A DNA stretch of 38,698 nucleotides, from the NCBI GenBank assembly GCA_002748705.1, contig PDSZ01000022.1, forward strand, positions 1 to 38,698. Reading direction: 5' to 3'. How positions within the stretch are numbered: position 1 is the stretch's first letter; each line of letters begins with the position of its first letter. This DNA is from Candidatus Fermentibacterota bacterium. GTDB taxonomy: Bacteria > Fermentibacterota > Fermentibacteria > Fermentibacterales > Fermentibacteraceae. The notes under the pieces are model-generated. The model had not been told where the DNA came from. It saw only the letters and a program-made list of their open reading frames with translations, and did not search any database. The position numbers were made by a program, and so were the translations under genes. Positions 15,807 through 24,580 of the stretch are shown here, piece after piece.

Positions 15807-16972
15807 GCGAAATCTCCCCGTTCCAGGAATCCGTCAAGTCTTTTTACGGCTTCTCCAATATCATCATCTGAAGCGGCAAAAGAAAGCCTTATATAGCCCT
15901 CTGTGCCGAAGGCACTCCCTGGTATTGTGCCAAGCCCTTCCTCTTCAAGAAGCTTGAGAGAGAATCTTTCTGAATTGAAGGGCTCGTCTGTGAGTATCTT
16001 AGGATATATATAGAATGCACCTTCAGGACGCTGGAACTCAACTCCATTAACCTTAGACAGTAAATCACAGATAAGGTCGCGCCTCCTGCGGAAAGCACTG
16101 TACATCTGCTTCCGTTCCGCTTCTGCATCGCCCTGAACAACTGCCAGAGCTGCATATTGCGCTATTGAACAGGGGTTTGATGTGGAATGTGCCTGAATTC
16201 TTCCTGCAATGGTGGTCCATTCCTGCGCTGCAATGGCAAAGCCTATTCGCCAGCCTGTCATGGCATAGGTTTTTGAAACACCTGTTATGAGAGCTACCTG
16301 ATCCCTGAGCCCTGGATCCGCGTCAAGTATGTGAGGCACTTTCCCCTGACCATAGTACAGATCTTCGTATATGTCGTCGGATATTACCCACATTCCAGTT
16401 TCGCCAACTGCAGCTGCTATATCCTTGATATCCTCCATGGTGCTCACCAACCCTGAAGGATTGCATGGCGAATTGAATATCATGCCCTTTGCGCCTCTGC
16501 TGTATGCCTCTCTGACATCGTCCCCTGTGAGGAGCATTCTTCCGCTTGCAGGGAAGAGAGGCTCTCCTCCCAGCCTTCGCACCATCTGGGGATAACTGAC
16601 CCAGTACGGTTTGGGAAGCAGTACCTTCTCCCCTGGTTCCAGTACAGATTCAAGCATATTCACGATGCTGTGCTTTGCACCGCAGGATACCATTACATTG
16701 GAAGGTTTGAAATCAAGACCGTGGAATCTGCTCCATCTTTCCGCTACTGCGCTTCTCAGCTCAGCAATACCCATACTTGGTGTATAAAGGGTTTTGCCAT
16801 CTGCCATTGCCTGTTCTGCAGCTTCTATGGCTGCATGCGGTGTGGGGAAATCAGGTTGCCCGGCGGTAAGGGAGACAATATCCCGACCTTCTGCCTTCAT
16901 GGCTGCTGCTTTTGCTGTGAATTGAAGAGTTGCTGATCCCTCTAGTTTGGAAGCATTTGTTGCAAACTTCAT
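15803..16972 (-). CDS. PLP-dependent class I aminotransferase (aspartate aminotransferase-like)
   Basis: A 389-residue fold-type I aminotransferase of the AspB/AspC Ib group, moving an amino group between aspartate (or a related amino acid) and 2-oxoglutarate. Visible are the N-terminal LTAGQPDFPTP loop, the NSPCNPSG motif, DDIYEDLYYG and the PLP lysine in SKTYAMTGWRIGF, and the substrate Arg near IRLSFA. Length fits. ATG is preceded by GGAGG and overlaps the coaD stop. Specificity between aspartate and other substrates cannot be read here. Confidence 0.88.
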   Translation of the reverse strand: MKFATNASKLEGSATLQFTAKAAAMKAEGRDIVSLTAGQPDFPTPHAAIEAAEQAMADGKTLYTPSMGIAELRSAVAERWSRFHGLDFKPSNVMVSCGAKHSIVNMLESVLEPGEKVLLPKPYWVSYPQMVRRLGGEPLFPASGRMLLTGDDVREAYSRGAKGMIFNSPCNPSGLVSTMEDIKDIAAAVGETGMWVISDDIYEDLYYGQGKVPHILDADPGLRDQVALITGVSKTYAMTGWRIGFAIAAQEWTTIAGRIQAHSTSNPCSIAQYAALAVVQGDAEAERKQMYSAFRRRRDLICDLLSKVNGVEFQRPEGAFYIYPKILTDEPFNSERFSLKLLEEEGLGTIPGSAFGTEGYIRLSFAASDDDIGEAVKRLDGFLERGDFA

Positions 16973-17469
16973 TTTTTCCTCCGATAATAATCTTCCAGCT
17001 CCCTTTTCACCGAAGGTGCTACCAGCGTATCAAGACAACCGCCGAACATGGCGACCTCCTTAACCACCGTTGATGAAAGGTACATATTGTGCTCGGAAGG
17101 CATCATGTAAATCCCTGTGATATCAGGTGCCAGCCTTCTGTTCATCAGCTGCATCTGAAACTCGAACTCAAAATCTGAATTAGCTCTCAGACCTCTTATG
17201 AAAAGGTTGTAGCCGTTTTCTTTCATGTAGTCAACAAGCAGTCCATCAAAACTGCATATGCTGATTTCTCCCTGAATACCCATTTCCTTCACTGAAGCCT
17301 CTGCCAGCCTTATGCGGGTTTCGGTGTCGAAGGCCATTGACTTGGAACTTCTGTTAACCACCGCTATTGTCACTTCCGGAAAAATACCTGCAGCTCTTCT
17401 GATAATGTCAAGATGCCCTGCTGTTACAGGATCAAATGTTCCCGGATAAATTACTTTTTCGTTTTGCAA
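16969..17469 (-). CDS. coaD: Phosphopantetheine adenylyltransferase
   Basis: A 166-residue nucleotidyltransferase catalysing the fourth step of coenzyme A synthesis (4'-phosphopantetheine plus ATP to dephospho-CoA). The TxGH-type motif is in YPGTFDPVTAGHLDIIRRA, the second in LSSTVVKEVA (the ISSTxxR-like site), and FIRGLRANSDFEFE is characteristic. Length fits CoaD (about 160). It starts with TTG (17467-17469), with GGAAG upstream, and directly follows rsmD, a pairing found in many bacteria. Confidence 0.95.
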   Translation of the reverse strand: MQNEKVIYPGTFDPVTAGHLDIIRRAAGIFPEVTIAVVNRSSKSMAFDTETRIRLAEASVKEMGIQGEISICSFDGLLVDYMKENGYNLFIRGLRANSDFEFEFQMQLMNRRLAPDITGIYMMPSEHNMYLSSTVVKEVAMFGGCLDTLVAPSVKRELEDYYRRKK

Positions 17470-17470
17470 G

Positions 17471-17992
17471 CTACACTTCCAGCATATGAAGCCGGGTATC
17501 CCCGTAATTACGCAATTTCCAGGCTTCGCCCAGGAGTGTTACACTACTGGATTCCGCCACCACAATGCCTCCCCGGTTAACCTTTTTCTGCCAGGAAAAA
17601 GAGGCAATCCACGAATATATACAAGCTGAATCATAGGGGGGGTCCATGAACACTATATCCGCAGGCTCCTTAAGCCGCTCAAGAGCCGCAGGCAGCTTTC
17701 CCCTGACAGTATTGAACTGGTATTTACCGTTCTGCAAATCAATGAACTGCCTTATGCGCACAAGGTTGCGCGGTGATGAATCAACAAAAACAACACTGGA
17801 GGCTCCGCAGCTCAGGCATTCCACTCCGAAAGCTCCGCTGCCGCAAAAAAGATCCCATACAACCGCGCCTTCAATCCGGCTGCCCAGAATACTCATCAAA
17901 GCCTCTCTGACCCTGGAAGGTGTAGGTCTTACTCCCTTCAAATCAGGGCGGAGAATCCGGCCGCGCCAGATCCCCCGCCCTATTCTCAGCAA
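17471..17992 (-). CDS. rsmD: 16S rRNA (guanine966-N2)-methyltransferase
   Basis: A 173-residue methyltransferase that modifies G966 of 16S rRNA. It starts with the family pattern IGRGIWRGRILRPD and VRPTPSRVREALM, has motif I WDLFCGSGAFGVE and catalytic motif IV DPPYD. Length is slightly short of the usual 180-200. The start is TTG (17990-17992) with GGAGAGG upstream. It follows pilQ by 13 bp and is followed at once by coaD. Confidence 0.92.
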   Translation of the reverse strand: MLRIGRGIWRGRILRPDLKGVRPTPSRVREALMSILGSRIEGAVVWDLFCGSGAFGVECLSCGASSVVFVDSSPRNLVRIRQFIDLQNGKYQFNTVRGKLPAALERLKEPADIVFMDPPYDSACIYSWIASFSWQKKVNRGGIVVAESSSVTLLGEAWKLRNYGDTRLHMLEV

Positions 17993-18005
17993 TAGAGCCT
18001 CTCCG

Positions 18006-19757
18006 TCAGTATGGTCGGATGATGTGAGGCGTCACGAAGATAACCAGCTCACTGGTCTCATCCACATTGGATGTGTAGCTGAAGAGCCAGTCCCCGAGAA
18101 GAGGGATGTGTCCAAGCAGAGGCAGTTTCTTCTCAAGCTCTGTTACCTTGCTCCTCATGATGCCACCGATGACAGCTGTGGCACCGTCATCGATCATCAG
18201 TGTTGTATGAGCCTCCTGAGTGAGGATGATAGGCTGTCTTTCCGCTGTTGCCTCACCGGAAAGGTCACTTACTACGGGATTCAGTTCAAGGGTCACATTG
18301 TTGTCTGCATTTATGTGAGGGGTCACCTCAAGGCTGACACCAACATCGTAAAGCTGAACATATGTGTTGCCTTCGTTGTCCTGAAGGGTCAGAGGCACCT
18401 GCTTTCCGCTAAGAACCCGGCCTGTCATGTTGTCGCAGATTGCAATTCTGGGCTCTGAGAGAACATGAGCCTTGTTCTGTTCCTCAAGGAAACTAACAGT
18501 AGCGTTAATATCCAGCAGGTTGGTTATGTGACCGAACTGAACAGTCCCTGTAGGATCACCGACTCCAAGGCTGGTGTTCATACCGCCGTGGGTAAGCCCG
18601 TCTGTCCGGAGCATGTTGCCCACTGACCAGTCTATGCCGAACTCCGAAGAAGCTGTGGCATCAATCTCAACCAGCTTTGCCTCAATCATTACCTGCGCTG
18701 TGGGGCTGTCCAGTATTGGAAGCAGCCTGCCCAACTCAGCCAGTTTTCTTGGTATATCAGAAACTATCAGAGAGTTTGTACGACTGTCTATTGAAATCTG
18801 TCCTCTTTCTGAGAGTACAGACTCTGTTGCGTCCTGAATGTCTTCAGCCTGGGCATATCTTATGATATAGACCTCTGTCATGAGGTCCTGCAGGTTCTCC
18901 CTTTCCGCTTCACTGACAGCCATCTGATTGATTTCATTATAGAAATCTTCCCTTTTCAGTATTCTGATTGTATTAGTTCCGGACATTGTAGCTGTAAGAT
19001 CCTGGGACTGAAGTACCGCCCTGAGAGCATCCCGCCATCCCAGATTTCTCAGCCTTGCGGTAACTGTTCCCTGATAGTCTTCAGGAAGAACAATGTTCAT
19101 ACCGCTTACATCAGCTATGGACCTCATCACAGTCCTTATTTCAGCATCTACAACATCTATGGTTATCCGTCTTCCACCTGTACCTGTCCACTCCATAGGG
19201 AATCCGTCATCCACAAACCCATGGGAGCTGGAAACCTGAATACCCTGTGTCACCCCCAGAGAGGCAGAGGAACCTGAAAGATTTCCGGCCTCAGGAGCAG
19301 TGAGAGGGGGTACAGAGCCCATATCTGTCCCTGCGGACTGACTTTCTGAGCTTGTGTTCCAGGCTGTGAAAGGAGTTCCGGAAGGATTGGTGTTCATAAC
19401 AAGCACAAGTGTGTTTTCACCTTCCACTGCTGTGCTGTAGTTCATCAGCTCACCGTTTACATCAATGATTATTCTTACGATGCCGTCTGGTGGAGCTTTG
19501 TACTGGCTTGTTCTGATAGAGGCAACACCACCTCGGTTAACTGAATAATCAGTTGCAGGGAGTGCGTGAAGAGCGTCTCCCAGATCGAGAACCACTCTCA
19601 TCGGATCGGTGAGAAGGAACTTGTCATAGCTGACAGGACCATCTGTAGTGATGGTAACCTGGGTACGGTCACCGCTGGGCACAACCGAGATATCCGTTAC
19701 CCGGTAGGCCATAACCGGCACAGCCAGCACCAGCAGGATAAGAACGATCATACGCAT
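18006..19757 (-). CDS. pilQ: Type IV pilus secretin PilQ
   Basis: A 583-residue outer-membrane secretin through which pili are extruded. Signal peptide to about residue 17, an AMIN domain (about 20-125, peptidoglycan binding), an STN-like N0 domain (about 215-275, ITIDVVDAEIRTVMRSIADV), an N1/NolW domain with the TNSLIVSDIPRKL pattern, and the C-terminal secretin core (about 360-583) with VPLTLQDNEG, EVTPHIN and the end GGIMRSKVTELEKKLPLLG followed by VIFVTPHII. Only one AMIN repeat is seen, so it is shorter than most PilQ. ATG overlaps the PilP-like stop (TAATG). Last pil gene before rsmD. Confidence 0.93.
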   Translation of the reverse strand: MRMIVLILLVLAVPVMAYRVTDISVVPSGDRTQVTITTDGPVSYDKFLLTDPMRVVLDLGDALHALPATDYSVNRGGVASIRTSQYKAPPDGIVRIIIDVNGELMNYSTAVEGENTLVLVMNTNPSGTPFTAWNTSSESQSAGTDMGSVPPLTAPEAGNLSGSSASLGVTQGIQVSSSHGFVDDGFPMEWTGTGGRRITIDVVDAEIRTVMRSIADVSGMNIVLPEDYQGTVTARLRNLGWRDALRAVLQSQDLTATMSGTNTIRILKREDFYNEINQMAVSEAERENLQDLMTEVYIIRYAQAEDIQDATESVLSERGQISIDSRTNSLIVSDIPRKLAELGRLLPILDSPTAQVMIEAKLVEIDATASSEFGIDWSVGNMLRTDGLTHGGMNTSLGVGDPTGTVQFGHITNLLDINATVSFLEEQNKAHVLSEPRIAICDNMTGRVLSGKQVPLTLQDNEGNTYVQLYDVGVSLEVTPHINADNNVTLELNPVVSDLSGEATAERQPIILTQEAHTTLMIDDGATAVIGGIMRSKVTELEKKLPLLGHIPLLGDWLFSYTSNVDETSELVIFVTPHIIRPY

Positions 19758-21139
19758 TACAGACCACCTTCTTCATGGAGCCGCATGGAGAATATCGTTG
19801 GTATTGAGGCTGTGCCTCCCTGATCATCCTCCGATCCGACCACAACTTCTTGTACTACTATTACTTCATTACCAGTTATTTCAGCTATTCTGGTGTTGTT
19901 CTTCAAAACAGTTCCCTCCTGAAGAATGTATGCAACACCGTTGGCATCCTCTACCATGGCCTGATCTCCACCTGAAGGGTCAATGGTTATACCTACCAGG
20001 TGAAGCTCCTCAATGGATATATCATCAAGAGGCCTTCTAAGATCCCTGGTTGTAGCAGGTATCTCAGTGAATGGATCAGGTCTGCTGGACACTGATTCAT
20101 AGATTCGGAACACTCCGCCGAGGGAGGCTCCTGATCCGGCAACGCCATCACCTGAATCACTTCCCCCGCTCACCTGACCTGCAACTGTGCAGGTAAGCCT
20201 CTGCACATCAGCCTCCGGAAGCCTTGTTTCCACATCACCAAGTTCACACCAGACAGATGTTCCGTCATCAGAGATGACCCACATGCTGCCGTCTTCAAGC
20301 ATAGCCATATCTTCCGGCACAACCGGAAGACCGGTGGTAAGGACAGCATCGGTTTCAAAAGTTCTTATTCCTTCTCTTGTGTAATAAAGCTCACCGGAGG
20401 AAAAAGCAACTTCTGCTCTCTCTGCCCATCCCTCATCAGCAGATGTGTATACTGAACCACCGCTTACTGCAATCAGACTGCCGTTAAGGATGTCTATTCT
20501 CTCTGTTCCCTCAGGAAGGTCTATAACTGTAACAAGGCCTTCAGCGGGATTTTCCATTACTGATGCCGTACCATCTGTATTGAGCCAGGCAAGGTCAGCA
20601 CCGGAAGTGCAGAAACTTCCTGCCGCATCCACATTGGAAGGATCAGCAAGCAATTCAGGGGAAGAATCTCCCAAAAGAAGAACAGAACCGTCCTGAAGAA
20701 GAACCGCCAATCCTTCAACAGTACCGCATATTTCAAGTGGAACACCGAACTCTTCAAGTTCTCTGACATTGATTTCGTCACCTTCGAGTACTGAAACTGC
20801 GCCGGGGGTAAGTACTGCAGCTCCATTTTCAAGTGCGACTATGTCAGTGGCATTTTCAATCTGACCGATATATGCATTCCACCTCCTGGAATCACTGTTC
20901 CAGTTCATTGCAATGCCGCCTTCAATCAGTATCCATACCTGATCATCCGTTGCGTCCATTGCAACCGGCACACCGGGAAGAAGTACATCCAGCCAGCCGG
21001 AAACCGGCGAACTGTCAGTTATACTGAAGCTCAGATCAGCTTCAGTGCTGTTCTCTTCCTCTGCTTCACCGCAACCGGTTCCGGCCAGGAGGAGGAAAAC
21101 GGCCAGAGCCGGTGAGATAAGTTTCCATGATAAGTGCAT
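19757..21139 (-). CDS. PilP-type lipoprotein fused to a propeller-like domain
   Basis: A 460-residue lipoprotein (lipobox LAGTGC). Residues 30-310 are short repeated beta units such as VWILIEGGIAMNW and LAVLLQDGSVLLLGD, like a beta-propeller. A Gly/Ser-rich linker follows (about 325-345). The last 100 residues match PilP: DPF motif, RRPLDDISIEELHLVGI, then AMVEDANGVAYILQEGTVL and NEVIVVQEVV. Normal PilP is about 175 residues and bridges the PilMNO inner-membrane complex to PilQ; its place between PilO and PilQ supports that. The large domain is an addition facing the periplasm. ATG 21137-21139 is preceded by GGAGG 9 bases upstream. Confidence 0.75.
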   Translation of the reverse strand: MHLSWKLISPALAVFLLLAGTGCGEAEEENSTEADLSFSITDSSPVSGWLDVLLPGVPVAMDATDDQVWILIEGGIAMNWNSDSRRWNAYIGQIENATDIVALENGAAVLTPGAVSVLEGDEINVRELEEFGVPLEICGTVEGLAVLLQDGSVLLLGDSSPELLADPSNVDAAGSFCTSGADLAWLNTDGTASVMENPAEGLVTVIDLPEGTERIDILNGSLIAVSGGSVYTSADEGWAERAEVAFSSGELYYTREGIRTFETDAVLTTGLPVVPEDMAMLEDGSMWVISDDGTSVWCELGDVETRLPEADVQRLTCTVAGQVSGGSDSGDGVAGSGASLGGVFRIYESVSSRPDPFTEIPATTRDLRRPLDDISIEELHLVGITIDPSGGDQAMVEDANGVAYILQEGTVLKNNTRIAEITGNEVIVVQEVVVGSEDDQGGTASIPTIFSMRLHEEGGL

Positions 21140-21157
21140 CTGTTCCAACCTCCTTTC

Positions 21158-21715
21158 CTATGGCTGTATGTAAGCCGAGAATGTGAAAGATGTTTCTATG
21201 TTATCGAATTTACCCTCTGCAGCCTTCAGCTGATGAACCTGCAGATTACTGATAGAACTCATCATAGGCTGCTGAGTAAGCTGATCAAAGAAAACTCCAA
21301 GCCTGTGGAATCTGCCTGTAAGTGTTATCTGCCAGTCGTAAACAGTGTACTCCACATCCACTGTGGGCTGAAGAGGAACAAGACTGACAATCTGAAGACC
21401 GCTTCCTGAAGCATACTCAGTAAGTATTCCAAAAACCTCTTCCTGATCGTATTCCCTGGGAAGGAATCTGTCCAGTTCCTCCAGCTCCTGGGTATACATC
21501 TCAATTCGCTGCCCCATTACCGCCAGGTCATCGTTTGTCTGACTCTGCAGCTGTCGAAGCTCAAGCTCCTTCGCATCAAGGGTTTGCTGCCTCTGAATTA
21601 TTTCATCCTGCACACCTGATGCGAAGAAATGGAAATATCCGAAGATAAGCGCTGCCAGAAGTACTATTCCGACGATGAATCTGAGTAAACGGGGATCACG
21701 GAAATCAACAGCCAA
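21158..21715 (-). CDS. pilO: Type IV pilus assembly protein PilO
   Basis: About 185 residues. One transmembrane helix near the N-terminus (FIVGIVLLAALIFGYFHFF), then a coiled coil (IIQRQQTLDAKELELRQLQS) and a ferredoxin-like periplasmic domain (ILTEYASGSGLQIVSL, DWQITLTGRFHRLGVFFDQL), exactly the PilO layout. PilO pairs with PilN and binds PilP. The start is set at TTG 21713-21715 because a strong AGGAGGGGAGG sits 6 bases upstream of it, inside the slightly longer frame that begins at TTG 21736. Position between the PilMN fusion and PilP agrees. Confidence 0.85.
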   Translation of the reverse strand: MAVDFRDPRLLRFIVGIVLLAALIFGYFHFFASGVQDEIIQRQQTLDAKELELRQLQSQTNDDLAVMGQRIEMYTQELEELDRFLPREYDQEEVFGILTEYASGSGLQIVSLVPLQPTVDVEYTVYDWQITLTGRFHRLGVFFDQLTQQPMMSSISNLQVHQLKAAEGKFDNIETSFTFSAYIQP

Positions 21716-21758
21716 TTTCAGCCTCCCCTCCTGCAAAGAGTGTTTTCATAAGGATTCC

Positions 21759-22199
21759 TCATTGGGAACCTCCACTAGTAAAACTGCTTACAGATACATC
21801 CCAGACATCAAGTGTGTCACCAGGATGTAAAACAAACCCGTTGGTAACTGGCTTATACATATAACTTAATGAACCATAATATGCTATAAGCCCGGCATGC
21901 TCTTTTTCAGGCATACTGTATCCGATACCTGATTCAGGATCATAAGGAAGTGGGTAGAATTGCACCTCCATCATAAAGTTCCCGGAAGCATTAGTCATAG
22001 TTGTCTGAGAAACGAAGGCTGAGGTATCAGCATCAACTAAGAGTTCAATGGTAACTCCTTCTGCAGGCACAGTCATTGCTTCGTCAATAAAAACAGTTCC
22101 TCTAATGTATGCTTTTGTTTCCTCAGATCCAAAAGGATCGCATCCTGTTGCAATCACCAGTGCGCAAAGCGCAACCAGTGCCAGTATCATCTTATTCAT
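21759..22199 (-). CDS. Small lipoprotein with carboxypeptidase-regulatory-like fold inside the pil operon
   Basis: A 146-residue lipoprotein (MNKMILALVALC signal, lipobox IATGC). The mature part looks like a single Ig-like or carboxypeptidase-regulatory-like beta sandwich: AYIRGTVFIDEAM, VTIELLVDADTSAFV, then TNASGNFMMEV. ATG 22197-22199 follows a run of eight G that acts as ribosome site. It sits between pilMN and pilO, where no gene is usual, so it may be a lineage-specific accessory of the pilus machine. The function is not known. Confidence 0.65.
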   Translation of the reverse strand: MNKMILALVALCALVIATGCDPFGSEETKAYIRGTVFIDEAMTVPAEGVTIELLVDADTSAFVSQTTMTNASGNFMMEVQFYPLPYDPESGIGYSMPEKEHAGLIAYYGSLSYMYKPVTNGFVLHPGDTLDVWDVSVSSFTSGGSQ

Positions 22200-22202
22200 T
22201 TT

Positions 22203-22210
22203 CCCCCCCC
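22203..22210 (-). repeat. G8 homopolymer serving as ribosome site
   Basis: A run of eight C on the plus strand (G on the minus) between the pilMN stop and the lipoprotein ATG. Length changes would shift ribosome-site spacing but would not alter a protein frame. Confidence 0.5.
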
Positions 22211-22212
22211 TG

Positions 22213-23943
22213 TCAGATTCCGGCGTAGTCGCCCACAAGCGGTTCAAGCGACATCAGGTTTACGCCTACATCAATTGTGAACTGGTATCTGGTCTCTCCG
22301 CCTGCCGCATCAAGAACAGCTGCCACATTGTAATTCTGCCCAAAGTCTTCAAGCTGGAAAAGCTGGTTCTGTCCGTCAGGCCTGACTTCCTCCAGTCTGG
22401 ACTGGAAGTCAACTATATCGCCCCAGGTTCTGGCGATGCCTGATAAGTGCAGAGAAGCATCAGAAACTGAAAGCTCTGTGAGATAGATGGTCTTTCCGGC
22501 TTCCTCTGCGAATTCTGTCTGTTCAGGATAGAGAGCACGGACAAGATATTCAAGTACATAAACAGTGCTCTTCTGTCTCAGAGACAGAGAATTGACAGCA
22601 GCCCTTCTTTCAGTAAGCTGAGTTTCCAGAAGGTCAAGTTCACGCTGTCTGCTAACCTGTTCCTCCATGGTGGCTATTTCTGCCTCTTTGTTGCTTATCT
22701 CCTGATCAAGTCTCTCTCTCTCACTGATCAAACCACGGTAATGAATGAAAAGAACCGCAAGGCCTATCACTATCATTGCCAGTGGAAGCCAGCTGAGTAT
22801 GGTCATTACAGGCGAAGCAGAAGAAGGTTTTCTGGACTTTTTCACCTTCTCCTCAGCGGGAAGGATATCTATGTCCAGGCTTCCCGGCTCAAGAGATTTG
22901 AGAGCAAGACCGAGAGCAACAGGTATAACAGCCTGAATACTCTCTCTCTCATTCTCATCCACAGCAATGGAACCCTCAAGCTGAATATCTCCCAGTATAC
23001 GGAAGTGTTCCACAGGAAGTCCGTGGTGCTCGCTGAGGGTTTCAGATAGTCCCGCCATCAATGAACAGCCACCGCTTATGAGCATCTTGTCTATTCGACT
23101 GCTCTCGCCGGAGGCCTGAAAGCTTATGAATGATCTGCGAACACTGGTTGACAGTTCTTCAAGAACATTCCCGACTGCATTTCTGACATCAGCTTCGCTG
23201 ACACCTTCAGGAAGTCTTCCTTTAAGAACTCCTTCAGCAGAGGCATAATCCAGACCAAGGGAACGCTGAATAGCTTCAATAAACCTTCCGCCTCCCATGG
23301 CCAGATCCCTGTTGAAGCAGGGAACTCCACCTTTTACAATAACAAGGTTGGTGTTGTCAGAGCCTACATTAAGAATAGTCACACACTCATCATATGATGG
23401 ATGATAGGCGTTCTGATACGCTCTGACCAGAGCAAACTGTTCAAGATCAACCGCTGCTGCTCTGATGCCGGCCCCTTGAACAAGACTGCGATGAAGATGA
23501 ATAACTTCCTTCTTGGCAGCAACAAGAAGAACTTCCATCTGCCCTGGAGCCGACTCTTCATTAAGTATCTTGAAATCGATACTAACTTCGTCTACCCTGA
23601 ACGGTATGTGCTGCTCTGCTTCCCAGTGAATTGCCTGACGGGCCTGAGCCTCTGTCATTTTTTCCATGGGAATCCGTCTCACGATAACGCTTCTGCCAGA
23701 TACTGCCGAGTTAACCGACTTGGTCTTTATTCCGGCCTTTGCAAGGGCATCACGGATGGATTCGACCAGATGATCCCTGTTGACCACTTCCCCGTCAACC
23801 ACTGTACCTGGAGTTAACTCGACAACGGCGTACTTACTGAGCTTCAAGCCCTTACCGGCTCGGATCAGTTCCACCGCCTTAACCGAATGACTACCGATAT
23901 CAAGGCCGACGGATGACTTTCCTGACCCTCCAAACATCAGCAT
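22213..23943 (-). CDS. PilM-PilN fusion protein of the type IV pilus inner-membrane complex
   Basis: A 576-residue protein joining two pilus proteins usually made separately. Residues 1-350 are PilM, an actin-like ATPase (SVGLDIGSHSVKAVEL, IHWEAEQHIPF, VTILNVGSDNTNLVIV, LISGGCSLMAGL). Then comes DIDILPAEEK (357-366), resembling the PilN INLLP motif that docks in PilM, a transmembrane helix (about 379-401), a coiled coil (about 406-460) and the periplasmic PilN domain to the end. In other bacteria PilN's N-terminus binds PilM, so the fusion makes that contact permanent. ATG 23941-23943 is chosen for GGGAGG 6 bases upstream; a GTG 14 codons earlier is also open. First gene of the operon. Confidence 0.85.
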   Translation of the reverse strand: MLMFGGSGKSSVGLDIGSHSVKAVELIRAGKGLKLSKYAVVELTPGTVVDGEVVNRDHLVESIRDALAKAGIKTKSVNSAVSGRSVIVRRIPMEKMTEAQARQAIHWEAEQHIPFRVDEVSIDFKILNEESAPGQMEVLLVAAKKEVIHLHRSLVQGAGIRAAAVDLEQFALVRAYQNAYHPSYDECVTILNVGSDNTNLVIVKGGVPCFNRDLAMGGGRFIEAIQRSLGLDYASAEGVLKGRLPEGVSEADVRNAVGNVLEELSTSVRRSFISFQASGESSRIDKMLISGGCSLMAGLSETLSEHHGLPVEHFRILGDIQLEGSIAVDENERESIQAVIPVALGLALKSLEPGSLDIDILPAEEKVKKSRKPSSASPVMTILSWLPLAMIVIGLAVLFIHYRGLISERERLDQEISNKEAEIATMEEQVSRQRELDLLETQLTERRAAVNSLSLRQKSTVYVLEYLVRALYPEQTEFAEEAGKTIYLTELSVSDASLHLSGIARTWGDIVDFQSRLEEVRPDGQNQLFQLEDFGQNYNVAAVLDAAGGETRYQFTIDVGVNLMSLEPLVGDYAGI

Positions 23944-24044
23944 GTCTTCCCTCCCTGTGAATAGCTCCGAAACATTCTTGATCACCTCCGGAATCCGGCT
24001 GGTCTTCTTTTAATGCAAGACCTAAATATTCTAACTGTGATGTT

Positions 24045-24073
24045 ACCCTAGTATCATATGACCTCTGCGTCAA
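24045..24073 (-). promoter_or_regulatory. Possible promoter of the pil operon
   Basis: Minus-strand TTGACG (24068-24073), 17 bp, TAGGGT (24045-24050), about 100 bp before pilMN. The -35 is strong and the -10 partial. It faces away from the promoter at 24110-24137. Confidence 0.4.
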
Positions 24074-24109
24074 TACCCCAATTTCATAAGTAATGAATTT
24101 CATATTCTC

Positions 24110-24137
24110 TTGACTTCAGCTCTAGAAATCATATCTT
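24110..24137 (+). promoter_or_regulatory. Promoter of the small gene at 24160
   Basis: TTGACT (24110-24115), 16 bp, TATCTT (24132-24137). The expected transcript start is only a few bases before the AAGGAGG ribosome site at 24145-24151, so the leader is very short. Confidence 0.5.
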
Positions 24138-24159
24138 TCCGAATAAGGAGGTGGATTGC

Positions 24160-24462
24160 ATGGCAAACAATGGCAGATCCGCTGGGCTGGTCAGCAGTAT
24201 TACTGACCTTGAGGAACAGTCTCTTCCTAATGTTCGGCTTACAGTTCCAGTAAGGCCGGATCAGGAAGAGCTTCTAACGAGAATAGTGCGCACTGTAGCC
24301 ACAAGCAGGTCAAAAGATAATCGACTGCAACGCATTACAAAGGCATCCATCATCCGGGCATACATAGATGCCATGTCTTCAGTAACTCTGGACTATGAAG
24401 AGATTCCAGATGAAAAAGAGCTGGTCAGAAGACTGGTCGAAGCTCTTAAAGCTGACTGTTAG
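24160..24462 (+). CDS. Small helical protein, ribbon-helix-helix-like, divergent from pil operon
   Basis: A 100-residue protein. A beta-like segment (VRLTVPVRPDQEEL) is followed by two helices (TRIVRTVATSRS and RITKASIIRAYIDAM), which resembles the strand-helix-helix layout of small DNA-binding regulators, but no family is recognised. The C-terminus is acidic and helical. ATG 24160-24162 is 8 bases after AAGGAGG. It is transcribed away from the pil operon from a shared 200-bp region, so it might regulate that operon; this is inference from position only. The IS110-family element lies just downstream. Confidence 0.55.
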   Translation: MANNGRSAGLVSSITDLEEQSLPNVRLTVPVRPDQEELLTRIVRTVATSRSKDNRLQRITKASIIRAYIDAMSSVTLDYEEIPDEKELVRRLVEALKADC

Positions 24463-24580
24463 CACTCTTCAACTCTGATTCTGAAACAGCTTTTCCAAGG
24501 AATAATTCAATGGTACGGTTGATATGGTTGGACCAGTCAAGTGGAGATTAACCTGTTCTTTGTCTTTTCCCTTCTTCAGA

